A DNA stretch of 64,000 nucleotides from Diploptera punctata (Eukaryota; Arthropoda; Insecta; Blattodea; Blaberidae): contig JASPKZ010007541.1 in assembly GCA_030220185.1 (NCBI GenBank), forward strand, positions 565,501 through 629,500, in the 5' to 3' direction. A program made the translations under genes and the position numbers. The notes below the pieces were generated by a model. The model was not told where the DNA came from and searched no databases. It was given only the letters and a program-made list of their open reading frames with translations. Positions 56,516 to 64,000 of the stretch are shown in pieces. Within the stretch, counting starts at the first letter, position 1; each line of letters begins with the position of its first letter.

Positions 56516-56862
56516 CCATCCATAGTAATTCTGCCCGAAGGCAAGTCCTTCACTGCAATCATAGCATTTCCATGCTATGTTTTGTAGCTTTACTAGGGAA
56601 TTGTGTAGGTGTGGTAGCTTCCCGTTGCTTTCCACACCGGTGAAGGATGATGATGATAATGATAATGGTAAGGATGATAATGATAAGGATGATGGCCATA
56701 TGATTTCGGGGACCGGCCTTAAAGTTTTCCTGACATTTGTGTTACAGGTGAGGAAAAACTCCGATATAAACCTCACCCAGAAAAACTGCCCCGACCGGGG
56801 ATCCAACCCGGGCCCGCTGCGTGACAAGGCAGCACGCTACCTCGAGACCACAGCGGTGGACA
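56516..56862 (-). mobile_element. SINE-D, full-length, 10-bp target duplication
   Basis: tataatgtgt at 56506-56515 and 56863-56872. Head at the right (gggatccaacccgggcccgc). Confidence 0.95.
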
Positions 56863-56872
56863 TATAATGTGT

Positions 56873-57384
56873 AATAGTTTAAAAAAATGGAATGCCTTGC
56901 TTAACTAAATAACCATGCACTGGAATGTGTTAGGAGGGTTGGGATGAAAACACTCATCATTTCCAACAATTTTGACAAAAGAAGACCATTGGTCTTGAAT
57001 ATTGTTAGACAATGACAGCACTCATGGTTAGAACAGGACAGTTGAAATCATGCCAACTAAATCCTTACAACGTATACTTCCATGGATAAATATACGGGTA
57101 TATTATTTTTAATAAATAATTAATCTGAGATTTAAAACATATTTGGAAATGACATACTTTGAGTAATGGGAGCGTTAGCAATGACATGTGATTGAGCTTC
57201 CTACTGGTTAGGTACTCATCTGGTGAGAACAAGACTCGCATCTATGCTCCCGTTACAATTTTAATTCGTCAGGTTTCCTTGCTTCATCCATAATATAAAA
57301 TGCAAGTGGAAAAACTGGCACTAATTTCATTGCTATTCAATTTACATTGGGATGCTGCTGAATTTAACTTCCATGGAGACTATC
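56873..57384. other. Intronic sequence, no feature recognised
   Basis: Nothing recognised. Confidence 0.5.
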
Positions 57385-57690
57385 AGGCAGACGAATGGAG
57401 AAGACGAGATAACAGTGAACTAGATGATCTTTATGGGAAACCAGTTGTATAAAAACAGTTAATTCATGTGATTGCGATGTATTGGACATGTGGCACGAAT
57501 GGAAATGAAAGAGGGGTATGGAAACTTCTTATAGGAAATCCTAGGGGAAAACGCTCAATAGACGGACGAAGAATGGGGTAGGAGAATACCACTAACGATG
57601 TTTTGAAGAAGGTGAATAATAATGGGAATGTTTTGAAAACTTTAGCTCGTGATAAGGATATATGGAAAGCTTATGTCCTCATGTTTTTTT
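57385..57690 (+). mobile_element. Degenerate L-A LINE fragment
   Basis: gacgaatggagaagacgaga..gacatgtggcacgaatgg..gctcgtgataaggatatatg trace L-A; stops in all frames. A second L-A-like piece (gaaaaccagatggacagcgt) follows at 57695. Confidence 0.75.
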
Positions 57691-58214
57691 TAGGAAAACC
57701 AGATGGACAGCGTCCAATATATAGGGGGAGAATGTGTTTGATAATAATATTAACGAGAAGGACAAAGTAATACAGACAATTAATTTTCTAAATTGATGAA
57801 ATATATTTTGTAAATACATTAAAAATATCAAATTGTAATTGAAGTATATTCTATGAAGTAGACATTTTGTAAATATCGTTTCTTAAAATTGAAATTGATC
57901 CTCTAATGACAGCGATGACAATTTTACAATGATACACTCTGTCCAAATCTTAAAAAATCCGAAACTTAGCTAAGAATCCTGGTATAGTACCACTTGCCTC
58001 GATCATCAGTCATATGACAGTTATACTATCTAATCTTTGTAATAGTCAACTGTTGGGCTTTCTTTACAGAGTCAACTTCCTCAGATGTGCTGGGTTCAAT
58101 TATGGAGCCTTAATGTACTACCTAGAAAGTGAGTGTTGTATTATATTTGTCTGTTAACAGGTTTTCCTGTGACGGAAGCATCTAATTCCTTGTATTTCTA
58201 ATCTGGAGAAGATA
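57691..58214. other. Mostly unrecognised sequence
   Basis: Apart from the short L-A-like piece at its start, nothing recognised. Confidence 0.4.
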
Positions 58215-58315
58215 AATGAAGGAGGTGATTTGTAAAACATTACATCAGGATAGGGATATATAGAGTCTGGATCCGCGCGGCCTTGAATATCCGGGTTATT
58301 TAGTACCAGTGAAAT
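58215..58315 (+). mobile_element. Degenerate L-A LINE 3' terminus
   Basis: aggaggtgatttgtaaaaca..ggatccgcgcggccttgaat..tagtaccagtgaaat follows the L-A end. Confidence 0.7.
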
Positions 58316-58640
58316 AATTTATGATAATAGTGGTGATTAATAACATTGTGACATTCAACATAACATTGTTTTGCAACCTTTCAGAAAGTGACCGCAACAA
58401 AGATGAGGAGTAATACGAAGACATAAGGTCTAGGTCTCATACTTCTAATATTGTCCATTTTCATACATATGTAAGACAACTGTAGTTAGAAATTCTAGAA
58501 TTTCAGTAATCATACTACAAAGTAAAAATGAAATTTCCTATAAAAATAATGAATAGATACTTATATTTGTAAGAAATGTAGGCATGTGTTAACAATTTTA
58601 TCAAAGTTAAAACTGATTAAAAAAAGGATGTGTATTATAT

Positions 58641-58968
58641 CCATCCATCCATAGTAATTCTGCCCAAGGGCAGGTCTTTCAATTGAATCATAGAATTTCC
58701 ATGCTATGCTTTGCAGCTTTACTAGGGAATTAAAGATGTGGTAGCTTCCCGATGCTTTCCACACCGGTGTAGGATGATGATAATGATAAGGATGATGATA
58801 ATGACCGGATGTTTTTCGGGGATCTTTGAGCCCTAAAATTCCTGACATTTATCTCAGAGGTTAGAAAAAAAACCCGAAAAACCTCACCCAGGAGCCGTCC
58901 CGACCGGGAATCGAACCCGGGCCCGCTGCGTGACAAGGAAGCACGCCTGGAGACCACAGCGATGGACA
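58641..58968 (-). mobile_element. SINE-D, full-length, 10-bp target duplication
   Basis: tgtattatat at 58631-58640 and 58969-58978. Box B ggaatcgaacccgggcccgc on the minus strand. Confidence 0.95.
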
Positions 58969-59039
58969 TGTATTATATTATACTTCTAAATGTGAGCAAC
59001 TAAGAATTAATTTAACGGAAATACTTTACATGTGACGCG

Positions 59040-59575
59040 AAATATTTTTCCAAGTTCGAATCGTACACAATGCGCATACGCCAACAAACACGAAGCGGTT
59101 TACGCTATGGAATCACGGGATGCAGCCAAACACATACACAATATTTAACGAACACAAAACCTAACCTAACTCAATTTTAAATACTCTAACCTGTGAAAGA
59201 CCAACTTAAAAGCTAACCTAACGTAACTTAAGCACTCTAACTTATGAAAAATGCAACGTCCAACAATAAGTAGTAAGTTCTGAAATGCTGAAGTATATGT
59301 GTACAGTTAATTAGTACATACTCTATGTTGGCTGCACTGGAAAGGTATTTGTTGTTGTATAGAATATTCGTTAAAATGGATAAGGTTGCCACGTCTTCAT
59401 GCTACGTATGTAGTTAAATCCTATAGAAAAGTATAATTGAAATGATCGTTAGAAAAAATGTAAAAATCATAGTAATTGGTCAGATATAATTTGAAAAAAT
59501 GAAGGCCTACGATTAAAACGTAAAAGGTTTTTATGAAGGAATTAAAAACGTCGCGTCACAGATTGTAAAGTTTAA
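59040..59575 (-). repeat. Dispersed repeat F, copy 2
   Basis: Complement matches 11440-11970 with scattered changes (tggaatcacgggatgcagcc; acatactctatgttggctgc; attaaaaacgtcgcgtcac at the end). Confidence 0.75.
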
Positions 59576-60244
59576 CCAATTTATCTTTATTGAACTTAAA
59601 TAAATTTCGTTAAATATTATTAATACAATTTTCAATTCGTCATTAATTTAATTCTAAATGCTATACAGTGTTTTTTAAATTCTCTCAACATTTTTTGTTT
59701 TGCAGTTTTTCATGTTAACTGTTTCAATTCATGTTTCATCCTTTTTTGAGAGAGATTTTGAATTTAAATTATGATCAAACGTGAAATGTATTCCATTATT
59801 AAAATAAATCCTGTTTTTGAGAGAAATCCAGGGATAACTACAGTCAGGTTGGACGGTATCGGATTTTAAATCGGGACCTCCAAAATACGATTCTCAAACG
59901 CTATAATGTGATCCAACGTTTTCCACAATCTATAATTATAGTTACTATACTTTGAAGCGTGAAAAAGAAAAGTACTAATAATGAATAATGTTAAGGTATT
60001 TCTTTACAGAGGAAGCTGAGATTATAATGGGCGGTTATACTCTTCTTCTTGTAGAATAGCTAGGTGACGAGTTACATTTCTCTAGAGAAATCACTAGCAG
60101 AGTTTCAGGTTAATTTTCCGGTTCATCACACCGCAAATATTTTCACTTGAAAAGTTTGAAGTTCGATAAAACAAGAAAACTCAAGTAAGAATGATGAAAA
60201 TTAAGAAAGTTGAGGCAATGAAATATTCAAACTGTTAGTTCATA
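59576..60244. other. Intronic sequence, no feature recognised
   Basis: Nothing recognised. Confidence 0.5.
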
Positions 60245-60965
60245 AGGACTATTTAACACATGCCCCAAATGGGAGTCAATGACCAATAACATTTCAATGA
60301 GTTTTATTTAGAACCAATCACAGTCGTTTTTCACCTCGGTTTTATCAGTTTAATTATATCACTTTAAAATCAAGCTCCTCCTTGTTAACATTCTGAATAG
60401 GTCATTGCAATATTTTGTAGTGATTGCATATGGCTATTAGATTGTATATATAGTGCACGAATGGAAACACAAAGTGCTTGCGGAATATAATATAAAAATA
60501 TTTGTAGCAATTGATTATAGCACAAAAGAAAAGGAACCACTGTTTGCACTTTATTAAACGAATTATTTCCCAGGAAATAACGTTGCAGACATATTTACAT
60601 CATAGGACATCAGAAATGAATTAATACCTGTAATGTTGATTACAAATTTCTCCACTAGGGTGCATTCTTACAATATTGCGATTCTTTGGCAATAAGTAAT
60701 ATGATCTCGTTGCAGTGGTGAACAAATGAAGAGTAACAATCGTTTCTCATTTGTTTTTAAACATCGCGGTTTACAATAAATATATAAATATTTTAAAATA
60801 ACTATATTTAAATAATGATTTGTGAGTAAACAGCTCAATTTTATTCGTTAAGTAGTCCTAACAAATGCGACCCTTGATGTCCAAATTATCTAGATAAATT
60901 CAGACCTCGTGATTCGTGAATTTATCGATAATTTGGAAATCACTCGTGGCATTACTTATGGTTAT
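60245..60965 (-). repeat. Dispersed repeat E, copy 4 (uninterrupted)
   Basis: Complement collinear with copy 1 over its full length; ends gactatttaacacatgcccc and ggcattacttatgg. The hairpin near the right end is diverged (gataaattcagacctcgtga..gtgaatttatcgat). Confidence 0.8.
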
Positions 60966-61662
60966 TTAAACCATTCGCTTCAAATTTAAATATGCTCAAT
61001 GCATTTCCCCAGAAACTGAGTTTAAATCAACGTAAATTATATTGTCTGTCTTCAGACAATCAAAACGAACAAAATATAACGGTACTTGAGATCACAATAA
61101 GAGTGAAGGCCAAAACACATTCCTCTATTATTATAAATGTTAACAAAATGTTACCCTACCAATATTGCGAAATATATTAAAGGCAGAGTTAAGCGAGTGT
61201 AGCTCGTCTTCTGAGGCGAATGTGTTAATAGTCTATATCCTGTTTTATCATTGTTCTTACAGACTAATTTAATATTACATAGTCCGAATGCGTATATTTA
61301 TTTTATTTCTTGATATTAATGTGGAACAGAAAAAAAATATGTTGAAACGGTCTTGGTAATGCGTTTGCAATCCAATATTTCCCTTGAACGTGTAAGGAAA
61401 ACCGGCAGAATCAGGTTGGACCCGAAATAAGGGTCCGAATTCGAGTCTCAAACTCTAATTATCGCTAATTCGCTGGATGAAATACGCTTGGCACATGGTT
61501 CATATTGCCTCACACTACATGGGATTTTGTTTATATTTGGCAAGCAGGTAGGCAACCTAATATTTTATTTAACGCCTATCATAATAGGCCATTAGCGTCC
61601 AAATTTAATGCAAATTTTCTAGAGAGGTATATTTTTTCAGGTATCAGTTTATTTTACGTGGT
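60966..61662. other. Intronic sequence, no feature recognised
   Basis: Nothing recognised. Confidence 0.5.
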
Positions 61663-61906
61663 TATACACCTTGTCCACAAATACAGTATCATACTTTAAA
61701 CTACTACTACGGGGCTTTGGTTAATCGTATCTAAATTAAATTGGTAACAACGAAACGAGAAATTCAAAACGTTTTGTGCATGTTAAGAGTAGCAAAACCT
61801 TTTTGAGTTCCTCTTTTGATTGTCACCAATTTAATTTAGGTACGATTATCCAAAGTGACGTAGTAGTAGTTTAAAGTATGATACTATATTTGTGGACACG
61901 TTGTAT
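61663..61906. mobile_element. Foldback/MITE-like element, ~86-bp arms
   Basis: Left arm 61663-61748 (tatacaccttgtccacaaat..ggtaacaa) pairs with right arm 61820-61906 (ttgtcaccaatttaattta..ggacacgttgtata) with few mismatches. 71-bp spacer. Non-coding. A TA lies at each outer end. Confidence 0.85.
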
Positions 61907-61954
61907 ATTTACGATACGGGGTGCACAGCTTTACTTCTTTTTTTAAGGAAGCTA

Positions 61955-62348
61955 TTCTCTAGGTTTTCACGTCCTCAAAAATATCGATGACCCGACTGTT
62001 TTTCACCTCGCAACCCTCGGAACCAGGGGCACGCCGTAGCGTAGTGGTTAAGGCACTGAGCTACAAGCCGGAGGGTCGAGGGTTCAAGTCCCGTTGGGGT
62101 CAGGATTTTTAAACTGACCCAAATCCTCTGGCGGCACTATGGCCCTGGGGTCGACTCAGCCTCTAACGAAAATGAGTACCAGACGCTTGTTCTGGGGGTA
62201 AAGGCGGCCGTCACGCAGGGCTGACATAAAGTGCCGATTGTCTAGAAAAAGTGGGAGCCTTAACCTCCTACTACCCCAAGGGCCTCCGGGTCTGTTGTGG
62301 GATCACTTTACTTTACCCTCGGAACCAAAGGCCACTATTGTAATCAAG
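61955..62348 (-). mobile_element. SINE-E relic split by SINE-C
   Basis: ttttcacgtcctcaaaaata..cgatgacccg..ctcgcaaccctcggaacca before and ggaaccaaaggccactattg after are the SINE-E head side on the minus strand. Confidence 0.65.
62026..62314 (+). mobile_element. SINE-C, full-length, 13-bp target duplication
   Basis: Head cacgccgtagcgtagtggtt and gggttcaagtcccgttgggg; body; (CTTTA) tail. accctcggaacca at 62013-62025 and 62315-62327, perfect. Confidence 0.97.
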
Positions 62349-62484
62349 ACTTGCTTTTTCTTTAACCACAAAGTTAAGCAACATACAACATATTTTGTCC
62401 AGAACGGCGAAGAAGAGATTAGCGGCAACAAACTAATATTATTCGGCCAATTAGTAACAATACATCAGTTATGATTTAAATGAG

Positions 62485-62775
62485 GATGCCGTAGTGCAGT
62501 TGATTAAGGTTACACCCTTCGAGCCGAAGGTTCGAGTTTCGGTTGGATCAGGATTTTTAAAGGGACCAAAACTCTCTGGAAACATCATAGCTCTAGTTGT
62601 GATACAACCATTAACAGAATTGAGCAATCATACACTATTTCTGGGGCAAAGACGGCCGTGATGCAGGACTGACAACCTGGATGACATCTAGTGTTGATTG
62701 ACTAGGCGGATGGAAGCCTTAACCTCCTATTATCTCATGGACTTTCCAAGGTCTTTAGTGGGTTCACTTTATTTT
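62485..62775 (+). mobile_element. SINE-C, diverged
   Basis: atgccgtagtgcagttgatt, aggttcgagtttcggttgga and ggcaaagacggccgtgatgc follow SINE-C with about 20% change. Confidence 0.8.
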
Positions 62776-63023
62776 TACCGAACGCATTTAATGATTATCG
62801 ACTGATTTCTTGTCATGTTGAAATAATCACACATTTTCCCGCTCATTCATCTTCTGAAGATTCGTCTTTAGCACCATCGTTGCTAAACATTAAAAATGTT
62901 TAATCTTATCACATATACAATACACATATTACCTGTCATGATCCAAGATTTAATTTAAAAGAAAGGTCTTTCCCCTTTAATTTTAGACTTAAATGCCAGG
63001 ACTTTTTTTATTAAAATCGGAAA

Positions 63024-63369
63024 CGTCCCGCGCCGTAGCCGAGCGGTTAAGGTAGGAAGCCTTGGCGCAGAGCTACGGGACTTGCGCTGGTTCGAGTCTC
63101 CATGGGGGAAGAAATTTTCTCATGGTATTTCGGCCAGTATGGGACCGGTGCCCACCCAGCATCGTGAGGCAATTGGGTAGCTACAATAAGTAGCGGCTCC
63201 AGGTTGAGGAACCAGCTATAACGGCTGGGGGACTCGACATGCTAACCACATGTCACCCCTACACTGGCTGTTGATCATCTACCTCTGTGATTGACACATG
63301 TGGATGTGAAGGGCCAGCAGCCGGCTGGTAAAAGGGCAGCCGCTGAAAAGTGGAAAGACCCTCAATCGG
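63024..63369 (+). mobile_element. SINE-A, full-length, 9-bp target duplication
   Basis: Starts cgtcccgcgccgtagccgag and ends ctcaatcgg. aatcggaaa at 63015-63023 and 63370-63378. Confidence 0.95.
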
Positions 63370-63529
63370 AATCGGAAAAGTATAAGGATATGCTAAGATT
63401 TTATCTGCTTTAAAATTGAAAAAAAAAATCGATTGAAAAGAAAGTTGCAGATTGTTTTAAATATGCATTTCAAGTAAAGATAGAATTTATTTAACGATGC
63501 ACTTTAACAGCTTATGTAATTGTCGCAAA

Positions 63530-63722
63530 TAAAATCTGGGTATGAGAGAAGCGACACATTTTGCCCAGAGGCCTCTTAGTTCAGGTTTCAAGTACTTTTA
63601 TGTTCGTAAATCTGCGACACGGGGTCAAATGCTTTATACTGCCCTTCCAAAGGATTTTTACTTCCTCAAATACCCATCGACCCTGGCCGAATTTGAACCT
63701 ACAAACTTCTGAACCAGGGTAA
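63530..63722 (-). mobile_element. SINE-E, diverged fragment
   Basis: Complement similarity (tttgcccagaggcctcttag; ctggccgaatttgaacctac) to the 45280 copy. Strongly decayed. Confidence 0.6.
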
Positions 63723-64000
63723 AAACAAGACCTCTCAACGGATGTATGAAATATCGTTGAAATACATTTAAATTTATCGATCTTTATTTATTTATGAATT
63801 GATAGCCATAAAATAAACATGGCAGAACATGCCTTTCCAAGCGAATGGGCTAATACCCGTACAATTGTTATGCATGTTTATACGTCCGTGAAGGATCTTA
63901 CATTTATATAAATGCAACACAAAAAGGCACTTGATGATTTTGTTCGTGCTTTTAACACAATCCCTGAAACATCGGACTGCATGGCATTTCACGATAGAGT
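63723..64000. other. Intronic sequence, no feature recognised
   Basis: Nothing recognised up to the window end. Confidence 0.5.

Noticed and set aside
63040..63120. tRNA gene (box A and box B in the SINE-A head)
   Set aside because: Only the promoter-like half is conserved. There is no closing acceptor stem, and the same sequence heads many dispersed copies with target duplications, so these are SINE heads and not tRNA genes. The same applies to SINE-B to SINE-E.
1..64000. LTR retrotransposon, CRISPR array, rRNA or bacterial operon
   Set aside because: I looked for paired LTRs, gag/integrase motifs, regularly spaced short repeats and rRNA blocks and saw none. The tandem arrays at 36610 and 50318 have no spacer logic.

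Overview
This is repeat-rich, AT-rich eukaryotic DNA with no operons and no bacterial-style gene packing. It reads as part of the long introns of one insect gene. The set of tRNA-headed SINEs, LINEs with short tandem tails and mariner-type transposons looks like a cockroach or termite genome (Blattodea, Periplaneta-like). That placement rests on recall of such repeats and no search was run.

The only convincing cellular coding sequence is one 115-nt exon at 2470-2584 (+), with a pyrimidine-tract acceptor and a GTGAGT donor. It encodes TM2, the first extracellular loop and the start of TM3 of a rhodopsin-class peptide GPCR, closest to cholecystokinin/sulfakinin receptors. I found no other exon of that gene. 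If the exon is genuine, the upstream intron is at least 2.4 kb and the downstream intron more than 61 kb, and the window is mainly a record of what has landed in them.

Layout. 1-5.5 kb: SINEs, the exon, a Cys-rich LINE-like relic and a complete but dead DD34D mariner. 6-8.1 kb: a LINE (called L-A) with an uninterrupted 663-codon reverse transcriptase ORF. 9.8-10.9 kb: LINE 3' ends, one (L-B) with a 12-bp target duplication. 11.4-14.9 kb: dispersed repeats F and E and a dead DDE transposase. 15.1-16.0 kb: microsatellites and an inverted-repeat element with a 13-bp target duplication and hammerhead-ribozyme-like cores. 16.6-23.2 kb: SINE cluster, internally deleted DNA transposons, and a composite TIR transposon (repeat G) carrying two later insertions. 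26-32 kb: a LINE (L-C) split by a SINE, then L-A and a CR1/L2-like LINE (L-D). 34-45.7 kb: L-D copies, a 354-bp tandem array split by a SINE, L-B fragments and a shattered repeat E. 46-52.3 kb: an L-A copy with two nested insertions, degraded L-A pieces, a minisatellite and the second G copy. 53-64 kb: SINEs, a complete TIR transposon with a DDE transposase relic, repeats E and F, a foldback element, and SINEs nested in SINEs.

The repeats can be ordered in time because many insertions keep perfect 6-14 bp target duplications, and several have an uninterrupted paralogue elsewhere in the window that acts as an empty-site control. In my labels: SINE-A has a Ser/Leu-type tRNA-like head, SINE-B a Glu/Asp-like head, SINE-C a head with 'gtggttaaggc', SINE-D an Asp-like head keeping GTCACGCAG, and SINE-E a head with 'ctaatggttatgc'.
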